A model generated the notes under the pieces. The model saw nothing but the letters and a program-made list of their open reading frames with translations, ran no database searches and had not been told where the DNA came from. Position numbers and translations under genes: made by a program. From a virus: a DNA stretch of 64,000 bases. Location: the IMG/VR virus record IMGVR_UViG_3300031539_000008, positions 1 through 64,000 of that record; one strand, written 5' to 3'. Every line of letters begins with the position of its first letter. Position 1 is the stretch's first letter. This document shows, piece by piece, positions 15,536 through 23,982 of the stretch.

Positions 15536-16080
15536 GTAGCAAAAATCCATCCGGAAACTACGTCGACAGCGACAGCTACGCCATCCAGCTTTTCATCCCG
15601 CGCCACATCAAGAAGTGGAAGGGGGTGCCGAAGAAGTTTCCGCCTGCGGCACGACATCCAAACAACAAGCCGGCTGGCGCATTTTGGACCTCGACACTGG
15701 CCGGAAATACCTCCGACTGGGACGAGTGGATGAAGGGCGAGATGCCTGAGTGGCGCGGGTCGGAGGGTGTGGTCCTGGGCGTCAAGCCAGGCGCAAGGAT
15801 CAGGCACCTGCGCACCAAGCAACAGGCGGAGGACTTCCTGGACGAGTACGGCGTGGAGACACCGGACTTCCCCTCGCTCCGGTCTGGTGGCGGTGTCTGG
15901 ACCGGCCTGTTTGAGAAGGTCCCCGACTGGCCTCGGGTCTACCGCGACTACGACGCCATGCACATGGAGGGCGCAGCCCTGCGCCATCCTGCCTTCTACG
16001 GGTGGGACGCCGAGAGCACGGGGTGGTGGAACACCAAGCATCTCAAGGACATCGGCCGCGTCGTGTTGGAGGTAGACTGA
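15532..16080 (+). CDS. Conserved-looking protein, possible ART relative
   Basis: 182 residues beginning MSSKNPSGNYV. Contains GAFWTSTL followed by S-D-W-x-x-W, VVLGVKPGARI and YDAMHMEG, an order seen in some uncharacterised proteins with an ADP-ribosyltransferase-like fold. It has no C-terminal tag. GTG start overlaps the preceding stop (GTGA), so it is coupled to the tagged ART-like gene. The ART link is weak. Confidence 0.5.
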   Translation: MSSKNPSGNYVDSDSYAIQLFIPRHIKKWKGVPKKFPPAARHPNNKPAGAFWTSTLAGNTSDWDEWMKGEMPEWRGSEGVVLGVKPGARIRHLRTKQQAEDFLDEYGVETPDFPSLRSGGGVWTGLFEKVPDWPRVYRDYDAMHMEGAALRHPAFYGWDAESTGWWNTKHLKDIGRVVLEVD

Positions 16081-16083
16081 ACC

Positions 16084-16257
16084 ATGGCCAACCGCAACGT
16101 GATCATCCTGCTGGCCCTGGCGGGCTTGGGGGCTGCCTCGTTCGGCGTGTCGGCCCTCGCGCAGTCCGAGAAGACGAGTCACGACGCCGCGATGGCCCGA
16201 GAGCTGGCCCTGCTCCGCATGCGCGCAGGCAGGACTCGACGGGCCTTGGGCGCTTAG
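16084..16257 (+). CDS. 57-residue membrane protein
   Basis: MANRNVIILLALAGLGAASFGV forms a signal-like hydrophobic helix with a possible cleavage after SALA; the rest is helical and ends in an Arg-rich stretch (RMRAGRTRRALGA). No family. Confidence 0.55.
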   Translation: MANRNVIILLALAGLGAASFGVSALAQSEKTSHDAAMARELALLRMRAGRTRRALGA

Positions 16258-16258
16258 G

Positions 16259-16288
16259 GGTGACAGGCCCCTGGTCGGGACTTACCAT
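16259..16288 (+). promoter_or_regulatory. Sigma-70-like promoter, short leader
   Basis: GTGACA (16259-16264), an 18-nt spacer and TACCAT (16283-16288); shifting the -35 by one base to TGACAG gives 17 nt. The ATG of the next gene is eight nt downstream. It is one of the few leaderless-type promoters here with a recognisable -35. Confidence 0.5.
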
Positions 16289-16296
16289 CCGCGACG

Positions 16297-16512
16297 ATGG
16301 AAAAGAAACGACCCTCCAGTGACTTCGGGCAGTATGTCTCGATGACCGCTGCCCTATTCATGTTCCGCAAGGAGAAAATCTCCAAGGAGACCGAGGCGGA
16401 GTTGACCGAGGCCCTCGACAGCGTCTGGCGCCGAATGTCCCCCGAGGAGCAGAAAGAGGCTGAGAAGTTTCTCCAGCAAAACGGGGTCTTTGCTCAGGAG
16501 CAGACGAAATGA
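16297..16512 (+). CDS. Small helical protein
   Basis: 71 residues, charged helices (KEKISKETEAELTEALDSVW). No family recognised. Its stop overlaps the next start by ATGA. Confidence 0.55.
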   Translation: MEKKRPSSDFGQYVSMTAALFMFRKEKISKETEAELTEALDSVWRRMSPEEQKEAEKFLQQNGVFAQEQTK

Positions 16513-17357
16513 AACGGATTTGGCTAGGAAGTCGGCGCATACGGCTCCGTGACGCGCAGAACTACCCATCTCCGGTATGCGACCTGTGCGGCGCGGTCAC
16601 CGAGGGCCTCCCCGTCGAGGGCATCACCCTTGGATACCGTTCGGCCGCGTACGTGCTGGACGGACGCGCGTGGGTCTGCGCGAGCCCGGACTGCATGGAT
16701 GCGTGGAGCGACGCTCTGGAAGCTGACGACGCTGATAGGGCCGCCAGGCGAGGCGCCGTTGACAGCGCGCCGACTGAGACCGAGAGTGCGCCAATGACGG
16801 ACACGCGGATCAGCGACATCAAGCACGACCTTCTATCCTTTGCCGGGGCGGCCACGCGGCGGACCCTGGAGAACGTCTGGACGGAGGGAGGTAGCGTGTA
16901 CGGCGTCGCCAGGAGCGTGGTGACCCGTACGGCATGGGGCGCGGTATGCGGAGCGGCTGGAGCGGGCCTGGGCGCCATGACTGGGTTCCTGATCGGGCCA
17001 CCAGGGCCGCGGGGAGAGATGGACCCCAAGGAGCGTCTGGTCCGCCAGGTGAAGTACAGCCAGATGGTCCGTGACGCGGCACCGATGATCGTGAGCGCCC
17101 TCTCCACCATCGAGTACGAGGCCCGCAAGAAGCTGGAGGAGATGGGCCACTACCCCTGCGAGGAGTGTGGCATCCCTCACGTCAAGGCTCAGCGCCATCA
17201 GATGCCTCCCGGTACCTACTGGGACGTTGAGCGCAACTGCTACCTTCGGCCAGACAATGCAGACTGGAAGCAGGCTGCCTACGAGGCCGCCGCGGAGGAC
17301 GACAGGTGGGAGCTGGAGGACGACGAGGACGACGACTCAGAGGAGCAGGTCCACTAG
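16509..17357 (+). CDS. Zinc-binding protein with Gly-rich hydrophobic segment
   Basis: 282 residues. Two zinc-type pairs: CDLCG with CASPDC near 24-60, and CEECG near 215. Residues about 150-170 are a Gly/Ala-rich hydrophobic stretch (WGAVCGAAGAGLGAMTGFLIG) that could sit in a membrane. The C-terminus is acidic (EDDEDDDSEEQ). Function unknown. Convergent 4-nt overlap with the fibre-like gene. Confidence 0.6.
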   Translation: MKRIWLGSRRIRLRDAQNYPSPVCDLCGAVTEGLPVEGITLGYRSAAYVLDGRAWVCASPDCMDAWSDALEADDADRAARRGAVDSAPTETESAPMTDTRISDIKHDLLSFAGAATRRTLENVWTEGGSVYGVARSVVTRTAWGAVCGAAGAGLGAMTGFLIGPPGPRGEMDPKERLVRQVKYSQMVRDAAPMIVSALSTIEYEARKKLEEMGHYPCEECGIPHVKAQRHQMPPGTYWDVERNCYLRPDNADWKQAAYEAAAEDDRWELEDDEDDDSEEQVH

Positions 17358-19057
17358 GCTGCCATCCCGCCGATTTGCCACTCGACCCAGAACATCCACC
17401 GCGACGCGTTCGTAGTCAGCGCGTTCGCCTCTACGAGTATCTGTGATCCAGATGGGGTGAGGGTCACGAAGACAGTGGGCGGCCAGCTCCCCGTGCCCTG
17501 TACGTTGTTCACGTGGGCAGTCATGGCCGTGGTCGTGGCCAGATTCCTGATGAACACTTGCTCGATAAGGTGGCCAAGTTGGTCAGCCGGATTCGAGGTG
17601 TCCACGGCCGTGGCCCACACCTTGATCTTCACATTCTGACCGTCCACAGTCGGACCCTGGATGGCTACCGCTGTCGAGGCCCCCGTGCCTCCCGAGATCG
17701 CCAGGCCCTTCGTGACTATGCGGTGGTCGCTGCCTGCGAAGCTGCCCGACTGCGTGTCCGTGGAGACGTGCGCCGCGTCGGAGGTCCCCGCACTTTGAGC
17801 GATGAGCTTGACCTTCCCCGTGCCGCCCGAGGCAAATCCAGCTTCCACGGTGGCGTCTCCAGCAAGACCCGTGTTGCTGTTGTTGCCGCCTTTGAGACGC
17901 GCCGTACCGCCGCCACCAGTGGCGTTCGGGTTTGCCGACGTGCCGCAAGCAATATCGATGTCGCCCGTTCCGCTGCCCGCCGAGCTAGTAGTCGAGGTCC
18001 GGTTGCCCGTGACAATCGACACTTTCCCGGTGCGCTCGTTGGTATCGTTGCTGCCGGTGTTCCCAGAGCCGATTGTAACGTCGCCGGTGATCCCGTCTGC
18101 GGCTGTACCCGACCTGAGAAATACGTCCCCGCTGAATCCAGAGACCGTCGCGGCTCCCGAACCAAGGGTCAGGTCTCCCGAGCCGGTGATATTCGAGGTC
18201 GAGTTCGAGTCCCCTGTGAGGACTTGGATCTCGCCGGTCTGCCGGTTGGTACCGGACAGACTTGTGGTGGTCATGAAGATTCGGCCGGTGCGGCCGTTGG
18301 CCGTGCCGCCAGGCTGGCCACCCTGGATAACCAAATCACCCGACGTGCCGCTGCCGCGAGCGTTGCCACCCCGGAGCGTGCAAGACCCGCCTGCGTCGTT
18401 GCCAGAGCCGCTAACGCAGTCTCCGCCGCGGAAGGTCGTGTCTCCGCCCTTGCCCGTAGCCGTGTTGTCGCCGCCGTGGCAGGTCAGGACACCGCCACTG
18501 TTGGCTGCGATGCCTTCACCACCCGCGACCTCGCATTCGCCGCCGATGCCGCCTGTGCCGCCTCGGAACGTGCCCTTCCCGCCCGTGGCGCCGGTGGCGG
18601 CAAGGTTGTCTCCACCCGCCGCAGTGAGTGCGCCGCCGGCTGCACCGTTGCTGGTGCTGACGTTGTTACCGCCCTGGACGAGTAGGGCTCCACCCGCAAA
18701 GCTGCCGGTGCCTGCCGTGTGGTTGCCCGCTCGGATCGTGTAGCTGCCCGCGTTCGCTCCCCCAACGTCGCCACCGATGATGGCGCGGCCGTCATCGATG
18801 ATGGGGTCGTTGGCGCCGGAGTTCGGCCCGGTCGCCAACACAGTCGCCCAGTTCGGCGTCCCGATGAGTCCATCCACGTAGAACTTGGTGGTGAAGTCGT
18901 CGGGCGCCGAAGGTGTGGCACCCTGCATCCGCGCGAACGCAGCCCCCGCGTTGTCCACGACCTGGAGGAAGGCTCCCCCAGTGTCGCGGACGCGGTTCCC
19001 GCCCTTCCCGTACTCCACGGAAGGGCCGATTCCCGAGAGGGTATAGTCGAACGGCAT
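17354..19057 (-). CDS. Gly-rich repetitive fibre-like protein
   Basis: 567 residues. Residues 1-60 (MPFDYTLSGIGPSVEYGKG...) resemble the N-terminus of the next protein upstream. Residues 90-420 are an irregular beta repeat of about 10-12 residues rich in G-G-(N/D) and T (LVIQGGQPGG, FRGGTGG), typical of stacked beta-solenoid phage fibres. The C-terminal 120 residues look globular (KIKVWATAVDTSNPADQLGHL). Likely a trimeric fibre or spike. Its ATG is 12 nt after the preceding stop. Confidence 0.7.
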   Translation of the reverse strand: MPFDYTLSGIGPSVEYGKGGNRVRDTGGAFLQVVDNAGAAFARMQGATPSAPDDFTTKFYVDGLIGTPNWATVLATGPNSGANDPIIDDGRAIIGGDVGGANAGSYTIRAGNHTAGTGSFAGGALLVQGGNNVSTSNGAAGGALTAAGGDNLAATGATGGKGTFRGGTGGIGGECEVAGGEGIAANSGGVLTCHGGDNTATGKGGDTTFRGGDCVSGSGNDAGGSCTLRGGNARGSGTSGDLVIQGGQPGGTANGRTGRIFMTTTSLSGTNRQTGEIQVLTGDSNSTSNITGSGDLTLGSGAATVSGFSGDVFLRSGTAADGITGDVTIGSGNTGSNDTNERTGKVSIVTGNRTSTTSSAGSGTGDIDIACGTSANPNATGGGGTARLKGGNNSNTGLAGDATVEAGFASGGTGKVKLIAQSAGTSDAAHVSTDTQSGSFAGSDHRIVTKGLAISGGTGASTAVAIQGPTVDGQNVKIKVWATAVDTSNPADQLGHLIEQVFIRNLATTTAMTAHVNNVQGTGSWPPTVFVTLTPSGSQILVEANALTTNASRWMFWVEWQIGGMAA

Positions 19058-19069
19058 GAGCGCTCAGGA

Positions 19070-20185
19070 CTAGGCGACGCGCGCCAGGTCCACCTTGAGT
19101 TCCGCGACGCCGACGGTTGGAGCCGCGGTGACGGTAGTGACGCGCGCGAGGAGGGCGGTGGCCCCGGCGTAGATGGAGGCCTTGCTGGACTGGTAGGTCC
19201 CCGTGGCCGCCAGGTCGTTCTCCGTCGCGGCGAATACGGCGTCGAGATCGGCCGCGACACCGATCTGCAAGGTCACCCCATTGTCGAACGCCGTGGTCAC
19301 CAGCACGACGCCGCCCTGGACAAAGGAGTTGGCGGGCATCGTAGCGCCGAGCGCGAGGTTGGTGGAACCCGGGGTACCCGGGAAGTCCGCGAAGGTGACC
19401 TGTAGGTAGCGGTACAGGACGGCGACGCCGGCGGCCAGCTTGCCCTCGGTGATGGTGCTGTTGGCGATCTTCGCTCCGGTGATGCCGAGCGCGACCACCG
19501 ACACCAGCACGTCGGTCCCCGAAAGCGACGCCACCAAGACGGTGGACTCGCCCAAGATTCCGCGAACCGTGGGAACCGGCGCCGCACCGCTCTCCAGCAC
19601 GGTGATGCCAGTGACGCCAGCAGCCGTGGCGATGCTGGTGACTCCGGCTGAAACCGAGGCAAACTGCAAGAACGTCAGCGGGTCGGTACCCACGATGGCC
19701 GGGTCACCCGTCTCCACGTAGGCTTGGTCAGCCTGCGTCGTGCCCTCGCTCACGAACATGGCGGCGTTGGTCGCATCCGATCCAGCGGCCATGTCTGTGG
19801 CACGCACCAGCGGCGTCGCGGCCGTGTCGAACACGTAGATGCCGTTCTCGATGGCCGCCGTCTGGTTCTTGAGCAGTACCCGGTCGCCGAGGACCAGCGC
19901 CACGCCGTCCAAGCTCGCGCCTGGCGCCGCGATCGTGACGTTCGCGGTCGAGGCAGCGCGGACGTACTCCTTCCAAGAGAGTCCCAGGATCGCAGCATCC
20001 AACTGGGACTTGATGACGAAATCGTTGGCCGCGACCGCTGCGGCGCCCGACATATTCACATCTGCCGCGTTCGCGTTGTCGCGCGCACGAAGCTGCGTGG
20101 CCGATGCTCCGACGATGGTGGCGTTGCCCTTGCCGAAGTTGACGACGGACGCGAGGCCCGCGAGGGTGAAGTTGTATGCTGCCAT
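19070..20185 (-). CDS. Fibre-like protein sharing attachment domain
   Basis: 371 residues. N-terminus MAAYNFTLAGLASVVNFGKGN parallels that of the gene at 17354 over about 60 residues, suggesting a common virion-attachment domain. Residues 70-170 contain an A-x-x-N-V-T-I ... GVALVLGDRVLLKNQTAAIENGIYVF block that is common in phage tail-fibre proteins. The C-terminal part is beta-rich. Probably a second fibre that docks at the same site. Confidence 0.7.
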   Translation of the reverse strand: MAAYNFTLAGLASVVNFGKGNATIVGASATQLRARDNANAADVNMSGAAAVAANDFVIKSQLDAAILGLSWKEYVRAASTANVTIAAPGASLDGVALVLGDRVLLKNQTAAIENGIYVFDTAATPLVRATDMAAGSDATNAAMFVSEGTTQADQAYVETGDPAIVGTDPLTFLQFASVSAGVTSIATAAGVTGITVLESGAAPVPTVRGILGESTVLVASLSGTDVLVSVVALGITGAKIANSTITEGKLAAGVAVLYRYLQVTFADFPGTPGSTNLALGATMPANSFVQGGVVLVTTAFDNGVTLQIGVAADLDAVFAATENDLAATGTYQSSKASIYAGATALLARVTTVTAAPTVGVAELKVDLARVA

Positions 20186-20218
20186 GATGTGTTCTCTCTT
20201 CTGTGTGACCCGTGGCTA

Positions 20219-20524
20219 TCAGCCCGGTGGTGAAGCCTCGGATGAATCCTCGGCGAGTTGCTGTTGGTCCCTGATCTGCTTCATCTGGTCCTCGGACGTG
20301 ATGACGTATCCGAGAGAGGCGAAGGCGTTGCGAGTGAGCTGCGGGATGAGAGCGTCCAGGCTCGCCCCGTCGCGCGCCTCGGTGTCGATGAGCGTCCCGC
20401 AACGCATGCACCAGAGGACGGCCTCTTTGTCCACGACGGGCGCGATGAGCCCGTCGCGCTGGCCGCAACCGAGGCAGGGAATCTTGGTTTGAGGTTTTTC
20501 ACCCATGTCGGAGATGTCGTGCAT
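20219..20524 (-). CDS. Small zinc-ribbon protein
   Basis: 101 residues with CLGC and CMRC pairs 20 residues apart, a treble-clef or ribbon zinc site, then a helical tail. The ATG at 20524 has AGGA eight nt upstream. Sits between fibre genes; role unknown. Confidence 0.6.
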   Translation of the reverse strand: MHDISDMGEKPQTKIPCLGCGQRDGLIAPVVDKEAVLWCMRCGTLIDTEARDGASLDALIPQLTRNAFASLGYVITSEDQMKQIRDQQQLAEDSSEASPPG

Positions 20525-20533
20525 GGCGAAATC

Positions 20534-21055
20534 CTAAAAGGCTCTGATGATTGTGTCCACCACGCGGTAGTTGACCGTCGTGGCCACACCCCCGCCCGAT
20601 CCGGTCAGCCGCACAATGACCGAACCGGCAGAAAGCAGAACGGTCACGTCGATGTCGGTCAGCGGCGCATCGCTGTCGATGATGAGCGTGGAAATATCGA
20701 CCCCGGTACCCGACACAGCGATGTCAAGCCGAAATGAGGAAGACTCCCCATTCGCCTTGGAGATGTTCATTTCGACCGCGACCTGCCCCAGGGTGTCGGG
20801 CCCCACGTTCAGGTCCTGAGTGGCGCTGTCCAGGAAGCTCGCGGTCTGGAGCGGCGGGAGGGCCCCGCCGGGCACATCCACGTTGGCCTGGCCGGGCGGT
20901 CCAGGGGTGACCACGACGCCGGGTCCGGTGAAGTTCAGGGCTGTGGCCGCAGGTACGACAACGACGCCGTCGTCCTGCACCTCAATGTCGCCGCCGCCAC
21001 CGTCGGGGACGTGGTTTCTCCAGGCGGATGGGTTGCCCTGAACGCGTTGGACCAC
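20534..21055 (-). CDS. Virion-type beta protein with RVQG-W start
   Basis: 173 residues. It starts MVQRVQGNPSAWRNH, a variant of the RVQG-WK module, then Gly-rich linker and beta-rich segments (VDVPGGALPPLQTAS, VTVLLSAGSVIVRLTGSG). No membrane helix. GTG start lies six nt after TATACT. Possibly a fibre-base or accessory fibre protein; first gene of the 21055-to-17354 operon. Confidence 0.6.
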   Translation of the reverse strand: MVQRVQGNPSAWRNHVPDGGGGDIEVQDDGVVVVPAATALNFTGPGVVVTPGPPGQANVDVPGGALPPLQTASFLDSATQDLNVGPDTLGQVAVEMNISKANGESSSFRLDIAVSGTGVDISTLIIDSDAPLTDIDVTVLLSAGSVIVRLTGSGGGVATTVNYRVVDTIIRAF

Positions 21056-21061
21056 GACGGG

Positions 21062-21067
21062 AGTATA
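21062..21067 (-). promoter_or_regulatory. -10 box TATACT of fibre operon
   Basis: Minus-strand TATACT six nt before the GTG at 21055, the best -10 match of the set. The 17-nt-upstream position is ATCCTA, so no standard -35. Confidence 0.55.
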
Positions 21068-21084
21068 ACGTCCGCGTCGCCTGC

Positions 21085-21090
21085 TAGGAT
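21085..21090 (+). promoter_or_regulatory. -10 box TAGGAT of small-gene operon
   Basis: TAGGAT six nt before the ATG at 21097. The six intervening bases are GGAGGC, so this start could be used either leaderless or, if transcribed from further up, with a Shine-Dalgarno site. Confidence 0.5.
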
Positions 21091-21096
21091 GGAGGC

Positions 21097-21291
21097 ATGG
21101 CGCAGGTGCTGTACGACGCGGCGGGAGAGGTTTCGCGCGACCTGATGCGGCTGGCCGACGAGCTGCGGGCAGCGGGCAAGACCAGGGAGGCCGCCCGCTG
21201 CGACGCGATGAGCCAGCGGCTCAGCCGCGCACTTCACGATGCCCTGACGGAGACGCAGCCGCTGACGTTGCCCATCGAGAGGAAGAAGTGA
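21097..21291 (+). CDS. Small helical protein
   Basis: 64 residues, two amphipathic helices (EVSRDLMRLADELRAAGKTREAA pattern). No family recognised. First gene of the 21097-24382 run. Confidence 0.55.
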   Translation: MAQVLYDAAGEVSRDLMRLADELRAAGKTREAARCDAMSQRLSRALHDALTETQPLTLPIERKK

Positions 21292-21509
21292 TGCCAGGAT
21301 ACACTCTCATCGTTCGCTGCTTGCTGTGCAAGGGCGAGCAGGTCGTCCAGCTCCCCGACCACACCGAAGAAGAAGCGCGCATGTTCGGGGCTCTACTGGA
21401 CGGCAGCTCGGACTTCTACGTGAAGTCTCCACGCGACTCCGATGACTCTACAATCGGCCGCTGCGTCCAGTGCGGAGGCCGGATCGACTGCGAGGTGGTC
21501 AAAACGTGA
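21291..21509 (+). CDS. Small zinc-ribbon protein
   Basis: 72 residues from ATG 21291 (stop-start overlap TGATG; GTG 21288 is the alternative). CLLC near residue 10 and CVQC-G-G near 60 form a zinc ribbon around a helical insert. Confidence 0.55.
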   Translation: MPGYTLIVRCLLCKGEQVVQLPDHTEEEARMFGALLDGSSDFYVKSPRDSDDSTIGRCVQCGGRIDCEVVKT

Positions 21510-21688
21510 GCGAGGTCGCGCACTTCCAAGCGCAGCTCGTCCTGGGGGAGTCCGAAACGGCCGTCTTGTTTCTGTACGGCGACCGCGAGCTGGAGATCCC
21601 CAGGCAAAAACTCGTGGAGTTTGACGAAGATGGAAGATTCTCGCTTTCTGCCGATGACGCTAGGGCCCTGGGTCTGCTAGAAGGCTGA
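21506..21688 (+). CDS. Small hypothetical protein
   Basis: 60 residues from GTG 21506 (GTGA overlap). Acidic, short beta strands (AVLFLYGDRELEIP) then a helix. No family recognised. Confidence 0.5.
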   Translation: MSEVAHFQAQLVLGESETAVLFLYGDRELEIPRQKLVEFDEDGRFSLSADDARALGLLEG

Positions 21689-21689
21689 C

Positions 21690-21920
21690 GTGGACGAAAC
21701 GGGACCGACGCACTGGAACCCCCAAGGTTGGGTGGATCCGGTCGAGAAGTACAAGCGACTCGTGCGCGAGATTCTCTCGGAGCGGGGCTTTCGCCTGATT
21801 CCGCCCGGCGAGGAGGCTCAACGCGCCCAGGAGCGAGCTGACATCTGGGACATCCTGCTCAAGCACCAGCAGCGCGAGCTGGAAGACTGGATCGAGCAGG
21901 AGCTGGAGAGACGGACATGA
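21690..21920 (+). CDS. Small hypothetical protein
   Basis: 76 residues from GTG 21690, one nt after the preceding stop. Trp-rich N-terminus (HWNPQGWVDP) and a long charged helix. No family recognised. Confidence 0.5.
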   Translation: MDETGPTHWNPQGWVDPVEKYKRLVREILSERGFRLIPPGEEAQRAQERADIWDILLKHQQRELEDWIEQELERRT

Positions 21921-22246
21921 GCAAGAGAACTCACGCCTCGTTCAAGGTGGACAACGGCACCGCTATCGTCCAGAACATGGTCATCGGCGGAACGGAGGCG
22001 GAAGTCGCCAAGGTCTTTGCCGCTGAGGAGGCCGCCGCCCTACGCAAGGGGCACACGGTCATCCATGCGGACGGGCGAAGGGTGTGGAGGGATCGGATGC
22101 CGGAGATGACCGGCGGCGAGTTCACCTGGCACGCCGACGGCAACCGGGTGCGGGCCAAGCTGATGGAGTACACCCTGTATCCCGACGGCCGCAAGGAATC
22201 GCGCGTGATTCGGCGGTCGTGGGTGCACTACGACAACCTGGAGTGA
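21917..22246 (+). CDS. Hypothetical alpha/beta protein
   Basis: 109 residues, ATGA overlap with the preceding gene. Mixed charged strands and helices; ends W-V-H-Y-D-N-L-E. No family recognised. Confidence 0.55.
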   Translation: MSKRTHASFKVDNGTAIVQNMVIGGTEAEVAKVFAAEEAAALRKGHTVIHADGRRVWRDRMPEMTGGEFTWHADGNRVRAKLMEYTLYPDGRKESRVIRRSWVHYDNLE

Positions 22247-22248
22247 CC

Positions 22249-22530
22249 ATGAGACGCCTTCGCCTACCGCCGATGATTCTGCACTTCCCCGTGTTCTTTC
22301 CCACTTTCCGTGATCTTCACGGGCAGCTCCGCTGTTGGTGGCACGACGCACACGAGTGGGTCGAGGATCCGAAGGAAGCCGGAACCTACAGAACCTGGAC
22401 ATGCAAACGATGTCGGAATCACGTGACAGTCTTCGGGGCAGACGGACATACCCTCCACCTGAAGGACCACGGGTACAAGCGTGTACTGGTGAGCTACCAA
22501 CGGGATCCGATGGATTTCACGTGCGAGTGA
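22249..22530 (+). CDS. Small protein with CxxC
   Basis: 93 residues. CWWHDAHEW and TCKRCRNHVTVF suggest a metal-binding site with C and H ligands. No family recognised. Confidence 0.5.
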   Translation: MRRLRLPPMILHFPVFFPTFRDLHGQLRCWWHDAHEWVEDPKEAGTYRTWTCKRCRNHVTVFGADGHTLHLKDHGYKRVLVSYQRDPMDFTCE

Positions 22531-22916
22531 TCGTGACCGGAGGTCGGGACTACCAGCCCACTTACCAGGACTTCTGCGTCCTACGGGACGCGCTGTGGGA
22601 GCTGCGCGCCATCTGCGTGGTTCACGGTGGCGCGTCTGGGGTGGACCAGTGGGCCGGGAAGTCAGCGAAGACCCTGGGATTCTGCGTGAGAGCGTTCTCG
22701 TATCGCGGAGACCTGGGACGCGCTGGAGGGCCGGCACGGAATCAGGAAATGGTCGACTACGCCGTCATCGGCGCGGGGAGGGGCGGCTGCATCCACCTGC
22801 CAGGCGGCGCGGGGACGGCTGACTGCGTACGCCGGGCGACCAAGGCGGGGCTGCGCATAGTGGCGCTGCATCCAGACACCTCACCGTCCCCACCCCAACA
22901 AACGGAGCTGTTTTGA
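22527..22916 (+). CDS. YspA/SLOG-family nucleotide-binding protein
   Basis: 129 residues from GTG 22527 (GTGA overlap). Blocks match the YspA (DUF2493) branch of the SLOG superfamily: VTGGRDY at the start, VVHGGASGVDQWA for the first phosphate loop, G-R-A-G-G-P-A-R-N-Q-E-M for the second, and HLPGGAGTADCVRRA. SLOG domains bind nucleotides or nucleotide-derived ligands; stand-alone phage members have no settled role. Confidence 0.75.
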   Translation: MIVTGGRDYQPTYQDFCVLRDALWELRAICVVHGGASGVDQWAGKSAKTLGFCVRAFSYRGDLGRAGGPARNQEMVDYAVIGAGRGGCIHLPGGAGTADCVRRATKAGLRIVALHPDTSPSPPQQTELF

Positions 22917-23146
22917 CGACCTACGAAATCACGAGCAAGAAGTACCGGGACATGATGATCTGGTACGGCCTCAAGCGGGCAGAAGAGGACAACGCCTCGG
23001 GCGGCCTCGTCATGCCCCACGAGGGGATCAACGAACTGTGCCTCGGCGAGACCGTCTCAGCGTCGAATCTCGGGAAGGACGACGCGTCATTCATCTACAG
23101 GGGCCGAACGTGCAAGTGGGAAGATGGGAGATGGAGGTGGACATGA
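22913..23146 (+). CDS. Small hypothetical protein
   Basis: 77 residues from a TTG start at 22913 overlapping the previous stop (TTGA); MTTYEITSKKYRDMM. No family recognised. No other in-frame start codon suits the length. Confidence 0.45.
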   Translation: MTTYEITSKKYRDMMIWYGLKRAEEDNASGGLVMPHEGINELCLGETVSASNLGKDDASFIYRGRTCKWEDGRWRWT

Positions 23147-23457
23147 GTGACGACATGCCACAGGTCACTCAGCGGCAGTTTGAGGCCGACTACGCCAAGA
23201 AGTCGGGCCGGTCGATCGAGGAGCTGCGTGCGGGCGGATTCCACTCACAGCGGCACCGCTGCGAGGAGGGCGGCTGCCAAGGGTGGGAGATGCTCTCGAC
23301 GCCGGCACGTACGCTTGAGGAGCGAATCAAATACTTCAAGGAGCGCTACATCCACGACGCCATCTCCAAGACCACCAGGGCGATGATGCTGGAGCAGATC
23401 GACGAGCTGGATTCTAAGTTGAAGGAGCAGAATGACCAAGCCACGAAGACCTCCTGA
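23143..23457 (+). CDS. Small helical protein with CxxxxC
   Basis: 104 residues, ATGA overlap. H-x-C-E-E-G-G-C-Q-G-W near residue 38 could bind metal; the rest is helical (EQIDELDSKLKEQ). No family recognised. Confidence 0.5.
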   Translation: MSDDMPQVTQRQFEADYAKKSGRSIEELRAGGFHSQRHRCEEGGCQGWEMLSTPARTLEERIKYFKERYIHDAISKTTRAMMLEQIDELDSKLKEQNDQATKTS

Positions 23458-23659
23458 TGTAGCCCTCTCCGAGCTGTTCTGCTGCGTGCAGCAGTGCGTG
23501 CTCAACGGCTCCCTCACCAGCATGGCGGTCGACGATGACCTGCTCGCGCGGGCGAAGGCAGCCTGCAACCTGGCCTATCAGCAGCACCCCTGGCTCGGTG
23601 ACGTAGTGATCGACACCGGGAACTACGATCCTGGCCATGGGGACAGCTACGATGCCTGA
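23432..23659 (+). CDS. Small helical protein
   Basis: 75 residues, overlapping the previous gene by 26 nt. ALSELFCCVQQCVLNG followed by DDLLARAKAACNLAYQQHP. No family recognised. Confidence 0.45.
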   Translation: MTKPRRPPDVALSELFCCVQQCVLNGSLTSMAVDDDLLARAKAACNLAYQQHPWLGDVVIDTGNYDPGHGDSYDA

Positions 23660-23819
23660 ACGCTGCATTCACTGCAAACGGGTGGTAGCGCTACCCCTAC
23701 GCGACATTGGGAATCGCCCGGTCTGCGGGATCTGTGCGCTGAAACGTCTTGCTCTGATTCCGCTGGCGTTGGCGGCCTCTACGCGGGAGACTGTGGACGA
23801 TGGGACAGCGTCTCAATAA
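23652..23819 (+). CDS. Small zinc-ribbon protein
   Basis: 55 residues from ATG 23652 (MPERCIHCKRVV; a start at 23637 would add five). CIHC and CGIC pairs 22 residues apart make a zinc ribbon. Confidence 0.5.
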   Translation: MPERCIHCKRVVALPLRDIGNRPVCGICALKRLALIPLALAASTRETVDDGTASQ

Positions 23820-23982
23820 CGGCCACGCGACTGATCTCGACCGCCTGCTCTACTTGGTGGCGCTGGCACGTGCGGGCGGCCTGGACGCACGCATCACCAT
23901 CGAGCGGACCAAGAATGGATATTTTCAGGCTGCGGCCTACTTCCCCAGGGATACGATGGCCGAGGTGCGGGATGAGCGATGA
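23800..23982 (+). CDS. Small hypothetical protein
   Basis: 60 residues with LDRLLYLVALARAGGLDA and ITIERTKNGYFQAAAYF, a compact alpha-beta pattern. Overlaps the previous gene by 20 nt. No family recognised. Confidence 0.45.
   Translation: MGQRLNNGHATDLDRLLYLVALARAGGLDARITIERTKNGYFQAAAYFPRDTMAEVRDER

Noticed and set aside
17802-18743. Plus-strand open frames across the Gly-rich fibre gene
   Set aside because: They are complements of GGN-rich codons (Pro-rich products) with no ribosome site and run against a clear operon.
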